A stretch of DNA of 64,000 nucleotides from an uncultured Oscillospiraceae bacterium. GTDB taxonomy: Bacteria; Bacillota; Clostridia; Oscillospirales; Oscillospiraceae. Shown one piece after another: positions 1 to 8,681 of this stretch; position 1 is the first letter of the stretch; each line of letters opens with the position of its first letter. The notes beneath the pieces were generated by a model. It saw only the letters and a list, made by a program, of their open reading frames with translations, had not been told where the DNA came from and did no database searches. Where the stretch lies: the NCBI GenBank assembly GCA_934630985.1, contig CAKTXO010000001.1, positions 1-64,000 on the forward strand, written 5' to 3'. A program made the translations under genes and the position numbers.

Positions 1-702
1 AAGATACGCGGCCATGTGATGCTCTGCTGCTTCCGGCTCCACCATATCCGGGGCGACCAGTACGACATTCGCCGCTCCATTGGTGTCTGGAAGCCGGAAA
101 TGGAGCGGTATATGGGCCTGGTGCAGCAAATCAAGGAAAAGAGCAAGGAGCGGACAGCCCTTGTCAAGGAGAAAAAAGAACTTCCCATTTTCCGCATTGT
201 CCGCAGCCGGGAGCTGGCTGCCCAAATTGCGGAGCTGACGGAGGACTTGGAGGAGCTTCGCTCTGAAAAGGCGCGACTGCTTGAAAAATTCTCTTTGGAG
301 GATTCAACTGCCCCTGCAGCATTCCGCAAGGAGATTGCGGCTTTGGAGAATAGCTTGAAAAAGCTGACCGTGCAGGAGAAAAAGTATTCCGGTGAACTGG
401 ACAAAGCAATTGCGGAATACGAAGCACTCAAAGCACAGTCAACGGACGTTGACCCTGTGGAGCTTTATGATGTGCGGCGTGAGATTCGCCCGGAGTATGA
501 AAGAGCAGTTCAGGAAAAGTATGCTGAAATTCTTGGAAAGAAACCAACCTCGAATGCTGTTTTCAATGCCAGATATAATACGGACAAATTGCTGCACGAA
601 AAGGAAGATGAGCAAAGGGTACGACGTATTATTACACAGAGGAAGCGGGATCAACGTGCAGCCGAGCGGAGGACCCACAAAAGAGATAGGGAGAGCCGAT
701 AA
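1..702 (+). CDS. Relaxase/mobilisation protein, C-terminal part (5' truncated by window)
   Basis: The reading frame is open from base 1, so the gene begins outside the window. At least 233 residues are visible. They are highly charged and helical, with long coiled-coil stretches rich in Lys, Glu and Leu and an arginine-rich tail. The opening (IRGHVMLCC, then RGDQYDIRRS and GVWKPEMERY) resembles the region after the catalytic domain of relaxases from clostridial conjugative or mobilisable elements, which nick DNA at the transfer origin. The catalytic HUH domain would lie upstream and cannot be checked here. The gene ends 27 bases from the 3' end of the converging kinase gene, so an integrated element may end or be truncated here. 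The relaxase call rests on recalled family resemblance; a generic coiled-coil protein is the alternative. Confidence 0.6.
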   Translation, partial: KIRGHVMLCCFRLHHIRGDQYDIRRSIGVWKPEMERYMGLVQQIKEKSKERTALVKEKKELPIFRIVRSRELAAQIAELTEDLEELRSEKARLLEKFSLEDSTAPAAFRKEIAALENSLKKLTVQEKKYSGELDKAIAEYEALKAQSTDVDPVELYDVRREIRPEYERAVQEKYAEILGKKPTSNAVFNARYNTDKLLHEKEDEQRVRRIITQRKRDQRAAERRTHKRDRESR

Positions 703-729
703 AGCAAAACTCTGTCGGCCCCCCTTATT

Positions 730-1656
730 TTAGGAATCCCGTTCTTGCCTTAACCCCAAATCTCTGCTCCAGCAGGTGCATACCAGACTGGCCGCGCCGT
801 AAAGTCCGGCCATGTTTCCTAAGCTGGCCTGCAAAATCCTGACGCCCCGGAATCCCGGAATCAGAAATTGCTCCGCAATTTCCTTTGCTTCCCGGAACAC
901 ATAGGGCTGCTCCATGATCCCACCGCCAAGTACCACGCAGGGAACATTGTAGGCATGCACCAGAGTACAAATTCCCAATGCCACCTCCCGTAGCCAGCTG
1001 TTCACCTGGGACAGGAGAACTTCATTTCCGGGCAGTGCCGCAAAAATTCGGCGACCCGAGTCCAGCTCCGGCGCTACGGTTTTTGCGCGGTCTACCAGAG
1101 CCGTGGTAGCTCCGTAGCGCTCGTAAGTCCCCGAAAAGGCATCCTCTATTTTACGGCTTTCCGGGTGGGTGATCATTCCTCCCAGCATGACCCCGGCAGA
1201 AGGGCCGGCACCATAATAGGGTTTACCGTTCAGAATCACGCCTCCGCCAATGCCGGTGCCATAGGTCAGGCAGATATAGTCCGTCTCCCCCCTGGCCGAC
1301 CCGTAGGCGCCTTCTCCCAAGGCTGCGGCGTACACATCATTGATAACCGCTGTAGGTACGCAGAATTGCTCTTCAAAAAAAGACTTGACCTTCGTTCCTG
1401 TATACCCCGGCATATTCTCGTTGGCGTAGCGGATCACGCCGCTTACCGGGTCGACTTGTCCCGCAGTGCTGATGCCCAAAGCGTCAAAGGAACCCATGGA
1501 TTCCAGCAGCTCTGCAGCTCGAACCAGTACCCTGTCCGCTCCCTCTTGTGCAAGCGTCGGTACCTCTTTCTGATACACGGGTATGCCGTCCTGAAATAGG
1601 CAGGCTTTGATATTGGTGCCGCCGATGTCCAAGGCACCGATCCTCCGGCCAGTCAT
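730..1656 (-). CDS. nanK: ROK-family sugar kinase, probable N-acetylmannosamine kinase
   Basis: This 308-residue protein has the ROK/actin-like ATPase fold signatures: phosphate-binding DIGGTNIK at residues 10-17, a catalytic Asp in the IND motif near residue 107, and GTGIGGG at 133-139. The CxCG zinc-binding motif found in many ROK kinases is absent; the corresponding stretch after GMITHPES has no cysteine cluster. Its place directly after nanE, with a 4-base ATGA overlap, suggests it phosphorylates N-acetylmannosamine to ManNAc-6-P. No strong ribosome binding site precedes the start, so translation is probably coupled to nanE. It is the last gene of the operon. A kinase for a different amino sugar is possible. 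Confidence 0.85.
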   Translation of the reverse strand: MTGRRIGALDIGGTNIKACLFQDGIPVYQKEVPTLAQEGADRVLVRAAELLESMGSFDALGISTAGQVDPVSGVIRYANENMPGYTGTKVKSFFEEQFCVPTAVINDVYAAALGEGAYGSARGETDYICLTYGTGIGGGVILNGKPYYGAGPSAGVMLGGMITHPESRKIEDAFSGTYERYGATTALVDRAKTVAPELDSGRRIFAALPGNEVLLSQVNSWLREVALGICTLVHAYNVPCVVLGGGIMEQPYVFREAKEIAEQFLIPGFRGVRILQASLGNMAGLYGAASLVCTCWSRDLGLRQERDS

Positions 1657-2345
1657 TTGGCAAGCGCTGCCGCAAAGCGCCGCGTAATGAGCATGGGGCG
1701 GGTTATGGCAGAGCCTACCACCGCCGTCATTGCTCCCAGATCCATAGCCTGACGGAGCTGCTCCGGGGTAGAGAGATTCCCTTCCGCCACCACCGGTTTC
1801 CCAGCCTTTCGCACCAGTTCCCAGATCATATCGTAGGGCGGCTGGGGACGCCCCTGGGTATAGGGGGTATAGCCCGCCATGGTGGTGCCGATAAGGTCAA
1901 AGCCCAGCTGCGCCGCATGAAGTCCTTCTTCTAAGCAGGAGCAGTCAGCCATGAACAGCTGATCCGGATATTTTGCCCGAGCTTCGGCGAACAGGCTTTC
2001 CAGAGTCTCTCCACCCGGCCTGGGACGGTTCGTTGCATCCATGGCAATTACCTCCACACCGCAGGCCGCCAGAGTGTTCACCTCTGTCATGGTGGGGGTA
2101 ATATATACATCCGGGCAGTCCTCGTAAACCTTTTTGATGATGCCGATGATGGGAAGATCTACGTTTTTCCGGATCTCCTCAATATCTTCCACCGTGTTGG
2201 CACGGATTCCCGCCGCGCCTCCCCACAGTGCCGCCAGAGCCATCTTTCCCATGATGAAGGAACTGTGTAGGGGTTCCTCCGGCAAGGCCTGACAGGAGAC
2301 AATGAGCTTTCCCGCTACCTTTTCTTGAAATTCTTGAATGTCCAT
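1653..2345 (-). CDS. nanE: N-acetylmannosamine-6-phosphate 2-epimerase
   Basis: The 230-residue TIM-barrel protein carries the NanE signatures in order: GIIKK near 68-72, MDATNRPRP at 102-110, ADCS at 133-136, GTTMAGYT near 153-160, AEGN at 187-190 and VVGSAITRP at 209-217. Length matches the family. It converts ManNAc-6-P to GlcNAc-6-P, the step that feeds sialic acid carbon into amino-sugar catabolism in the cytoplasm. AGAGG lies 8 bases before the ATG. It overlaps the kinase gene by 4 bases. Together with the lyase homologue upstream it defines the operon as a sialic acid (nan) operon. Confidence 0.95.
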   Translation of the reverse strand: MDIQEFQEKVAGKLIVSCQALPEEPLHSSFIMGKMALAALWGGAAGIRANTVEDIEEIRKNVDLPIIGIIKKVYEDCPDVYITPTMTEVNTLAACGVEVIAMDATNRPRPGGETLESLFAEARAKYPDQLFMADCSCLEEGLHAAQLGFDLIGTTMAGYTPYTQGRPQPPYDMIWELVRKAGKPVVAEGNLSTPEQLRQAMDLGAMTAVVGSAITRPMLITRRFAAALAK

Positions 2346-2367
2346 CGTCTAAACCTCTTTTCCAAAA

Positions 2368-2400
2368 CCGCCCTCCGGAGTTTGCGTATCCGGAGGGCGG
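2368..2400 (-). terminator. Intercistronic hairpin between nanA-like gene and nanE
   Basis: A perfect 12-bp stem (CCGCCCTCCGGA with its complement) and a 9-base loop lie between the lyase and nanE genes. On the minus strand it is followed by TTTTGG, so it could be a leaky terminator or an mRNA-stabilising hairpin that lowers nanE-nanK expression relative to the genes upstream. Confidence 0.6.
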
Positions 2401-2406
2401 AGCAGT

Positions 2407-3315
2407 TTATCCAGCGTATTGAGCGATCAGCTTCTGCACATCTTCGGCACAAGCGCGAACCTTGGGAATATCCTCCGGCTGCAGGGGGTACAGGGGCTTC
2501 CGCACACCGCCGATGTCCGGGCCACCCTGAATGCGAAGAATTTCCTTAATCACGGCGTACATATTGCCCTTGCAGGTACACATTTTCTCGATGATCTTAA
2601 GACATTCGTCCTGGATCGTCCGGGCTTGGGCAATTTTTCCCTCCTGGAACAGCCGGTAAATCGCAATGTACAGTTCCGGCATCACCGCATAGGTGCCGCC
2701 GATACCGGCGCTGGCACCGACGGCCAAGCCGGAGAGCAACTGCTCGTCCGGGCCGTTGAACACCACAGCGCCGGATCTGCGCCAGGTCTCAATGTCCTGG
2801 GTGGGCATGGAGGAATTTTTCACGCCGATGACGCGGGGGTTTTTTAGCATTTCCTGCAACAGTTTTTCCGTCAGCGCCACTCCCGCCAGCTGGGGAATGT
2901 TGTAGATCACAAAATCCGTGTTGGGTGCTGCGGAAGAAATATCGTTCCAATACTGGGCGATGGCATAATCCGGCAGGTGGAAGTAGATGGGCGGAATGGC
3001 GGCGATAGCATCCACGCCCAGAGACTCAGCGTGAGCTGCCAGCTCCATGCTGTCCGCGGTATTATTGCAGGCCACATGCGCAATGATGGTGATCCGGCCT
3101 TTGGCCGCTGCCATAACGTTCTCCAGCAACAGCTTCCGCTCCGCCACGGACTGATAGATGCACTCGCCGGAGGAGCCGCCCACGTACAGACCGTTGACGC
3201 CCTTATCGATCAAATACTCCGTCAGCGCCTGAACACGATCCGGGCTGATGTCGCCCTTTTCGTCATAGCAGGCATAGAAAGCCGGAAAAATTCCGGAATA
3301 CTTGCTTGTTTTCAT
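2407..3315 (-). CDS. nanA: N-acetylneuraminate lyase / dihydrodipicolinate synthase family aldolase
   Basis: This is a 302-residue class I aldolase of the DapA/NAL family. Visible signatures are GGSSGE at 46-51 (pyruvate-binding loop), the catalytic Tyr in VIYNIP at 138, and the Schiff-base Lys in GVKNSS at 166. In a nan operon the likely reaction is cleavage of N-acetylneuraminate to pyruvate and N-acetylmannosamine. GGAGG lies 8 bases before the start, inside the end of the dehydrogenase gene, which it overlaps by 4 bases. The family also contains dihydrodipicolinate synthases and sugar-acid aldolases; nanE and a ROK kinase next door make the lyase role the best reading. Confidence 0.88.
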   Translation of the reverse strand: MKTSKYSGIFPAFYACYDEKGDISPDRVQALTEYLIDKGVNGLYVGGSSGECIYQSVAERKLLLENVMAAAKGRITIIAHVACNNTADSMELAAHAESLGVDAIAAIPPIYFHLPDYAIAQYWNDISSAAPNTDFVIYNIPQLAGVALTEKLLQEMLKNPRVIGVKNSSMPTQDIETWRRSGAVVFNGPDEQLLSGLAVGASAGIGGTYAVMPELYIAIYRLFQEGKIAQARTIQDECLKIIEKMCTCKGNMYAVIKEILRIQGGPDIGGVRKPLYPLQPEDIPKVRACAEDVQKLIAQYAG

Positions 3316-4298
3316 CCCTGGTTCCTCCTGTATTGCTCCAATTGCTTGGCATTTCTGGCAAATTTTGGCGTGCCTCCCGCCAGGTAGGTATCAATGGCCT
3401 CGGCCATGGTCTCCAAAGACCGGTCAATGGCTTCTTTCGTCTCCGCTCCCATGTGGGAGGTAATATATACATTGTCCAGTGATAGCAGCGGATCGTTCGC
3501 CGCCGGCGGCTCATGGCACAGAACGTCCAGACCCGCTCCTGCCAGCCTGCCACTTTCCAGTGCCGCAACAAGATCAGCTTCGTTCACCACCGTACCCCGG
3601 CAGGTGTTGACGAGATAGGAGCCGGGCTTCATGCGGTCGAACAGGCTCTTGTTGATGCTCCCCTGGGTCTCCGGAGTGCTGGGAATGTGCAGGCTCACAA
3701 TGTCGCTTTGCGCAAACAGCTCCTCCTGGCTGGAAAGCAGGGTCACGTTGGGAAAATCCGGCGCTTCCTTCACATAGGGATCATAGGCCAGAATCTCCAC
3801 CCGGAAGCCGGAGAGCATTCGGGCAAGGTTCTTGGCAATATTGCCGAAGCCCAGCAGTCCCACAGTTTTTCCGTCCAGCTCCCGTCCCTGGGGCGGAGCC
3901 ATCCAGTTGCCGGATTTGACACGGCTGGCACAGAGGTAATACTTTCTCATGGCATTGAGAATATGCAGGAGTGCTACCTCCGCCACGGAGGCGCTGTTGG
4001 CACCCAGTACATTGGCCACCAGAATCCCGTTTTTTGCCGCGGCATCCAGATCGATGTTATCCAGACCCATGCCGAACTTCTGGATAAAACCGACACGCCC
4101 CCGAATCTGAGCCAAATTTTCCTCGTTCCAGGGTTCCATGCCTCCGATGATAATATCCGCGTCCTTTGCCAGGGGCAGGAACTTGGCGGGATCCCGCCCT
4201 GCGGCCTGGGCGAGGATGGTGCATTTTCCGGCAAAGTGCTTCTCCAAATAGGTGAAGTCCACCTGCTCGGGGCTGATATTGATCCAAATTTTTTTCAT
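3312..4298 (-). CDS. D-isomer-specific 2-hydroxyacid dehydrogenase
   Basis: The 328-residue protein has the two-domain architecture of the phosphoglycerate/lactate dehydrogenase family: an N-terminal substrate domain, a Rossmann NAD-binding core with GLLGFGNIA at 147-155, and the catalytic triad Arg234 (NTCRG), Glu263 (LCHEPP) and His282 (TSHMG). It should reduce a 2-keto acid or oxidise a D-2-hydroxy acid with NAD(H). Such a gene is not a standard part of nan operons. The pyruvate released by the lyase is a possible substrate, but the sequence does not decide this. It overlaps the downstream lyase gene by 4 bases, so the two are translationally linked. Confidence 0.9.
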   Translation of the reverse strand: MKKIWINISPEQVDFTYLEKHFAGKCTILAQAAGRDPAKFLPLAKDADIIIGGMEPWNEENLAQIRGRVGFIQKFGMGLDNIDLDAAAKNGILVANVLGANSASVAEVALLHILNAMRKYYLCASRVKSGNWMAPPQGRELDGKTVGLLGFGNIAKNLARMLSGFRVEILAYDPYVKEAPDFPNVTLLSSQEELFAQSDIVSLHIPSTPETQGSINKSLFDRMKPGSYLVNTCRGTVVNEADLVAALESGRLAGAGLDVLCHEPPAANDPLLSLDNVYITSHMGAETKEAIDRSLETMAEAIDTYLAGGTPKFARNAKQLEQYRRNQG

Positions 4299-4318
4299 GA
4301 TTCCACTTCTTTTGGCAG

Positions 4319-4345
4319 AACCGGAGCGGATGTGCCGCTCCGGCT
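4319..4345 (-). terminator. Intercistronic hairpin after the sugar-binding protein gene
   Basis: A GC-rich 9-bp stem (CCGGAGCGG and its complement, 5-base loop) lies between the binding-protein gene and the dehydrogenase gene. No U-tract follows on the minus strand. Hairpins after ABC binding-protein genes often protect the upstream mRNA and lower downstream expression; that role is inferred. Confidence 0.55.
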
Positions 4346-4355
4346 CTTGTTGTTT

Positions 4356-5729
4356 TTACTTGAACTGGGCTGCCAAATCCTCGATGTTGAAGATCTGCTC
4401 CTGAATGGCGGACTCCGCCGTGGCGGTGCCGGTGGCCACCTGGTTGAAGACCTTTTCAAAGGGGAACATGTACATATGCTTTGCGGCAATGGCGCGACCC
4501 TCCAGGGTGGCCACAGGCCAGCCGTAGTAGCCGGAGGCGTTCTCTGCATAAGCCAGGACGGCGGCATTCACCTCGTTGTCCCGCCAGGTGGGGTTCTCCT
4601 TTTCGTCCTCAAATACAGGCGCATAGACGGGAGCAACCTGATCCATGTACTCATCGTACCAGGTCTTGTCCATCATATACTGCAGGAAGTCCTTGGCGGT
4701 TTCCATATCCTTGCAGGTGTTCATAATACCGAAGCCACGGTTGAAACTCATGTACACGCCGTTGGCAGAGCCTACGGGAGGTGCTGCAATGTAAGAGTTC
4801 TCCAACAGTTCCTTGTACTCTTCGTTGTTGGCCATGGCGTTATAGAGGGTAGGCGCATTGAATACGATGGCAGTCCGGCCAGCGAGATAAGAGCCGTTGT
4901 TTCCACCGGAATCCCAGGTGGTGGCATCGGGAGGCACCACGCCTTCCTTGTACAGGTCACCGTACAGGGTGGCAATCTCGGCAAAGGTACCCTCGTCGGC
5001 GATCACGGTGCCGTCTTCCTTGAACAGGGAGCCACCCTCGTTCCAGACCCATTCACGGAACATGTTCTCATCGTCGTCATCGGTGTCGCCGCAGCCCATA
5101 CCCAGGCCGTAGAAGTCATTGGTGGGATCGGAGACGGCTCTGGCGGCAGCTACCACATCGTCCCAGGTCTTGGGCATTTCCGTGATACCAGCGTCGGCCA
5201 GCTTGTCCTTCCGGACAAACATCAGGGTAGAGGAGCTGCAGAAGGGGACAAAGTAGTGGGAATCGCCAATCTTGGTGCCTTCATAAGTGGCCTTGAAGTA
5301 GGGACGGGTCTCATTGATCTCATTTACAAGATCGGACACATCCACGCAGGGGATGTCAGGGTAGTAATTCACAAGACGGGTAGCGTCGGCGGAGATCACG
5401 TCGGGGACACCCACACCGGCCTCAATGGCGGCGTTGAGCTTGGTGACGAAATCGGTAACGGCGACCAGTTCACAGGTCACGTCCACGCCGTTGTCCTTGC
5501 CGTACTGCTGGACTCGCTCGACCATGTAGTTGTTGGCGTCATCGCTGAAAATCTTCTCTACCCACACGGTGAGTTTCTTGACGCTGTCGCCGGAGGGGGT
5601 GTCTTCGGCCTGAGCCGGGGTGGTGGCTCCGCCTTGGGTCGCAGTTGTGGTTCCGTTCCCGCCGCCGGAGCAGGCAGCCAGGGAAACCAGCATCAGGACT
5701 GCAAGAAGGAGAGACAATGCTTTTTTCAT
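4356..5729 (-). CDS. ABC transporter sugar-binding lipoprotein (family 1 extracellular solute-binding protein)
   Basis: The start is the ATG that gives MKKALSLLL: GGAGG sits 8 bases upstream, and the longer frame would need a TTG. The first 24 residues are a lipoprotein signal peptide with lipobox LAAC before a Gly/Thr-rich linker. The rest resembles family 1 carbohydrate-binding proteins, with motifs such as VLNYYPDIP-like and WDDVVAAARA segments, and has their usual length of about 450 residues. It would capture the sugar outside the membrane for the two permeases encoded just upstream. Sialic acid or a sialic-acid-containing sugar is inferred from the catabolic genes in the same operon. 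Confidence 0.92.
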   Translation of the reverse strand: MKKALSLLLAVLMLVSLAACSGGGNGTTTATQGGATTPAQAEDTPSGDSVKKLTVWVEKIFSDDANNYMVERVQQYGKDNGVDVTCELVAVTDFVTKLNAAIEAGVGVPDVISADATRLVNYYPDIPCVDVSDLVNEINETRPYFKATYEGTKIGDSHYFVPFCSSSTLMFVRKDKLADAGITEMPKTWDDVVAAARAVSDPTNDFYGLGMGCGDTDDDDENMFREWVWNEGGSLFKEDGTVIADEGTFAEIATLYGDLYKEGVVPPDATTWDSGGNNGSYLAGRTAIVFNAPTLYNAMANNEEYKELLENSYIAAPPVGSANGVYMSFNRGFGIMNTCKDMETAKDFLQYMMDKTWYDEYMDQVAPVYAPVFEDEKENPTWRDNEVNAAVLAYAENASGYYGWPVATLEGRAIAAKHMYMFPFEKVFNQVATGTATAESAIQEQIFNIEDLAAQFK

Positions 5730-5789
5730 TTTGATAACCTCCAAATCTTTTTATATTGCAGGCGTTTCTGCCTGAGCTACAAAGGGAAT

Positions 5790-6620
5790 TTACTGCTTCA
5801 CGCCGCCTGCGGTAGCGCCGCCTACCAAGCTGCTGGATGCCACCATATAAATGATGACAATGGGTACACAGGCCATGATCGCGCCTGCCATCAGCTGGTT
5901 CCATGGGGGCATATCTCCGTAAATCAGGCCGGAAATGACCAGAGGGAAGGTCTGGACAGTGCTGGATGTCAGATTTACCAGCGCGTACAGATACTCGCCC
6001 CAGCACATGGCAAAGGCAAAAATGGTGGTGGATACAATGCCGGGCAGAGCCAGGGGAAATACGATCTTATACATGATCTTGAACTGGCTGCACCCGTCCA
6101 TCCGGGCTGCCTCCTCCAGAGCTACGGGAATAGACGCCACATGGGGGATCAGGATCCAGGCTACATAGGGCAGGGTGAAGGTGGGGTAGATCAAAATCAG
6201 ACCCCAGAGAGTGTTGGTCAGCCCCAGTCGGGCCACCAGAATGTACAAGGGAATGTACAGCACAGATGTGGGCAGCATGTAGGTAAACAGCACCGTCTTG
6301 GACAGAATTCTGCGACCCCGGAATTTGGTTCGCGCCAAAGTGTATGCGGTGGGGTAGGCAATGAGGATGGACAGCAGGGATACCACCGCGGCTACCAACA
6401 GGCTGTTTTTAATAGCGTTCAGGAAGTTCGTCTTGGTTAAGAGATAAGAGTATGCTTCCAATGTAAACTGTTTCGGGATCATTGTGGGAATCTTCCGGTA
6501 GATTTCTCCATCCGATTTGAACGAGGTACACAGCATCCAGTAGATGGGAAACAGCGCGACGATCAAACAAAGTACAATAAAAATCCGGCTTAGAATTTTA
6601 CCCGTTCTTTTGCTTCGCAT
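5790..6620 (-). CDS. Carbohydrate ABC transporter permease, MalG type
   Basis: The ATG at 6620 is preferred because GGAGGA lies 5 bases upstream; the longer frame would begin 10 codons earlier without support. The protein of about 276 residues has six hydrophobic segments and the EAA loop (EEAARMDGCSQ, then PLALPG) that contacts the ATPase. It overlaps the upstream permease gene by 23 bases, a sign of translational coupling. It forms the membrane channel with its MalF-type partner. No ATPase gene is present in the operon, so a shared MsmK/UgpC-type ATPase encoded elsewhere is likely. Confidence 0.93.
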   Translation of the reverse strand: MRSKRTGKILSRIFIVLCLIVALFPIYWMLCTSFKSDGEIYRKIPTMIPKQFTLEAYSYLLTKTNFLNAIKNSLLVAAVVSLLSILIAYPTAYTLARTKFRGRRILSKTVLFTYMLPTSVLYIPLYILVARLGLTNTLWGLILIYPTFTLPYVAWILIPHVASIPVALEEAARMDGCSQFKIMYKIVFPLALPGIVSTTIFAFAMCWGEYLYALVNLTSSTVQTFPLVISGLIYGDMPPWNQLMAGAIMACVPIVIIYMVASSSLVGGATAGGVKQ

Positions 6621-7527
6621 GGCGTCCTCCTTTTCTCCTGGGTGTATCATCCACTACCATTTTCCTAGTCAGCACAGAGATCAACAGAATCAGAATCGGC
6701 ATGGCCAGTACAGACACCGCAATGCCACGACCCAGCATCATGGAGCGCATAGCGGTACGATAGCTGTACACGTTCATAACCTGGGTAGCGCCGTTGGGGC
6801 CGCCGCCGGTCATAAGCCAGATGGTCTCAAACTCGTTGAGCGTCCAGATGGTGGACATCAGGGTGGACAGCAGAATCACGTCTTTGATCTCAGGCAATGT
6901 AATGTAAAGAAATCGCTGGAAGACATTGGCACCATCAATCTCCGCCGCTTCGTAGTAGTCGTTGGGGATGGTCTGGAGCTTTGCCAGAATCGAGGTGCCG
7001 AAGAAAGGGGAACCCCGCCATACGTTTGCGACGATCACGGAGATCATAGCAAGGGAGGCACTGCCAAACCAAATAAGATCCTGTTTGATAAATCCTGCGG
7101 ATTTCAGCAGGTAATTGGCCACGCCGCCGCTGGGATTGAAGATCCATCTCCAGTTGTACACCGCCACGATGTTGGGCAAGGTCCAGGGGATCATGAGCAG
7201 CGCCCGAACCAGATTCCGTCCCTTAAAATCGGTGTTCAGAGCCAGAGCCATGAGAAGGCCGAAGAACAGCTTGCCAATGATCGCGAAGAAGGTGAATACC
7301 AGTGTGTTTCTCAGGGACTGGAGATATTCCGGCGTCTGAAGCAGACGTTTATAGTTCTGCAGGCCGATGAAAACCTCTTTCGAACCAATGGCCTTGTTGG
7401 ACAGGCTCATGTAAATGCCCCAAACCATCGGGAATACCAAAATACAGGCCAAGTAGATGATCAGCGGTGCATTGACGAGATAGGCAAATTTCGTCGCCTG
7501 CTTTTCTCGCAGCGTATAACCTTTCAC
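6598..7527 (-). CDS. Carbohydrate ABC transporter permease, MalF type
   Basis: First gene of the minus-strand operon. It starts with GTG; AAAGGAG lies 7 bases upstream. The 309-residue protein has an N-terminal transmembrane segment near residues 15-38, further hydrophobic helices, and the EAA loop YYEAAEIDGANVFQRF followed by ITLPEIK, as in MalF-type permeases. The C-terminus is basic (RRKGGRHAKQK). It pairs with the MalG-type permease just downstream. Confidence 0.93.
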   Translation of the reverse strand: MKGYTLREKQATKFAYLVNAPLIIYLACILVFPMVWGIYMSLSNKAIGSKEVFIGLQNYKRLLQTPEYLQSLRNTLVFTFFAIIGKLFFGLLMALALNTDFKGRNLVRALLMIPWTLPNIVAVYNWRWIFNPSGGVANYLLKSAGFIKQDLIWFGSASLAMISVIVANVWRGSPFFGTSILAKLQTIPNDYYEAAEIDGANVFQRFLYITLPEIKDVILLSTLMSTIWTLNEFETIWLMTGGGPNGATQVMNVYSYRTAMRSMMLGRGIAVSVLAMPILILLISVLTRKMVVDDTPRRKGGRHAKQKNG

Positions 7528-7608
7528 GGTACGACTCCTTTCTGTACCGGCAGGATGACCAGGCTCCGGTTTTGCAGCCCTTCATGGTCGCCTTCCGTTT
7601 GTGGCATT

Positions 7609-7637
7609 AGCTTACACAAAAAGAAAATATTTTTCAA
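7609..7637 (-). promoter_or_regulatory. Predicted sigma-A promoter of the sialic acid operon
   Basis: On the minus strand TTGAAA (7637-7632) and TAAGCT (7614-7609) are separated by 17 bases. The -35 is good and the -10 is weak, which fits a regulated promoter. It lies about 80 bases upstream of the first permease start. Confidence 0.5.
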
Positions 7638-7646
7638 TTCGCATGA

Positions 7647-7675
7647 TGCACAAAAATTATTTTTTTAATTGTGCA
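7647..7675. promoter_or_regulatory. Candidate operator: inverted repeat in the divergent promoter region
   Basis: TGCACAA at 7647-7653 and its exact complement TTGTGCA at 7669-7675 flank 15 AT-rich bases. The repeat sits between the operon promoter and the regulator promoter, where an RpiR-family regulator would be expected to bind. Binding is inferred from position and symmetry. Confidence 0.5.
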
Positions 7676-7705
7676 ATTTTGAATGAACTTTTTCCTGTTT
7701 TCCAC

Positions 7706-7734
7706 TTGCGTTCCGTGAAAAATTCCCATATAAT
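7706..7734 (+). promoter_or_regulatory. Predicted promoter of the RpiR regulator gene
   Basis: TTGCGT (7706-7711) and a perfect TATAAT (7729-7734) are spaced by 17 bases. The transcription start would be near 7741, which excludes the longest upstream reading of the regulator gene. Confidence 0.65.
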
Positions 7735-7792
7735 AAAGGCGTACGCGCTTCCGATGGTAAAGAAACTGCAACGAAATGGTGGTGAGTGTCTC

Positions 7793-8653
7793 TTGGGTGA
7801 AAAAAATTTTTGCGATCTTATTTTGGCAAAATACAACAAACTGACCAAGCAGACCAAAAGCGTAGCGGACTATGTTCTGGCGCATCAACGGGAGACCCAG
7901 TATATGTCCATTACGACTCTGGCCGAAAACTGCGGCGTTGCCGATGCGACGGTTTATCGGTTTTGCCGATGCCTGGGCTTTTCGGGCTATAACGATTTCA
8001 AGCTGGCGCTTGTGAAGGGCAACCGGGGAACTCCACGGGACATGCCTCTGGGGCTGGACGGAGACATTACCTCCGATGACAGCATTCAGGACATGTGCAA
8101 AAAACTCTACTCCGTAAACGTATCCGCCCTGGCAGATACCCTTACCCGGCTGGATCCCGCATCTATCAGCGAAGCTGTGTCGATTCTGCGGCAAGCCAGA
8201 TTTGTCTATTCTCTTGGTTTTGGCGGCAGCATGGTCATCGCAAAGGAGGCCGTGTCCCGCTTTGCAACGGTCACTAACAATTTTCAGCAGATTTCAGATA
8301 CCCACATGCAGGCCATGGCCGTGAGTCTGGCAGGGCCGCAGGATGTGATTCTGCTGTTTTCGTTTTCCGGTGCTACCCGTGATATTTTCGATGTCCTGCA
8401 AACCGCGAAAAAGCGTGGCGTGAAAATTATCCTGGTCACCCATTTCCCCAAATCCCCCGCGGCGGCCTATGCCGATACGATCATCGCCTGCGGCGTAGAG
8501 GAAGGCCCCATGAACGGCGGCTCTATTGCCGCGAAGATTGGTCTTCTATTTATCATCGATATTCTGTTCAATGAGTATTGCCGGGAGGATCCCGTGGTGA
8601 CGGCGCAAAACCTGGATGCCACGACACACGCCGTGTCCACAAAGCTAATGTAA
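7793..8653 (+). CDS. RpiR/MurR-family transcriptional regulator (HTH + SIS domains)
   Basis: The N-terminal 75 residues form the RpiR helix-turn-helix domain (ADYVLAHQ, then TTLAENCGVADATVYRFCRCLGF-like). Residues from about 110 to 250 form a SIS sugar-phosphate-binding domain (FVYSLGFGGS, then LLFSFSGATRDI). I chose the TTG at 7793 because GGTGGTGAG lies just upstream and the protein then starts where family members usually do. The ATG at 7754 is the alternative; it would leave a leader of only about 13 bases without a ribosome binding site. Divergent from the sialic acid operon, it is probably its repressor or activator, responding to an amino-sugar phosphate such as ManNAc-6-P. Confidence 0.88.
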   Translation: MGEKNFCDLILAKYNKLTKQTKSVADYVLAHQRETQYMSITTLAENCGVADATVYRFCRCLGFSGYNDFKLALVKGNRGTPRDMPLGLDGDITSDDSIQDMCKKLYSVNVSALADTLTRLDPASISEAVSILRQARFVYSLGFGGSMVIAKEAVSRFATVTNNFQQISDTHMQAMAVSLAGPQDVILLFSFSGATRDIFDVLQTAKKRGVKIILVTHFPKSPAAAYADTIIACGVEEGPMNGGSIAAKIGLLFIIDILFNEYCREDPVVTAQNLDATTHAVSTKLM

Positions 8654-8681
8654 CGACCCTTTTCGATTGGAGGAAGATACT

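Noticed and set aside
700-729. Possible terminator between the relaxase-like gene and nanK
   Set aside because: Only a 5-bp GCCGA/TCGGC stem with a 15-base loop is visible; too weak to call.
3513-6440. Plus-strand open frame of 975 codons opposite the transporter and dehydrogenase genes
   Set aside because: It spans three well-supported minus-strand genes, has no ribosome binding site and gives a Gly/His/Gln-rich non-protein-like translation.
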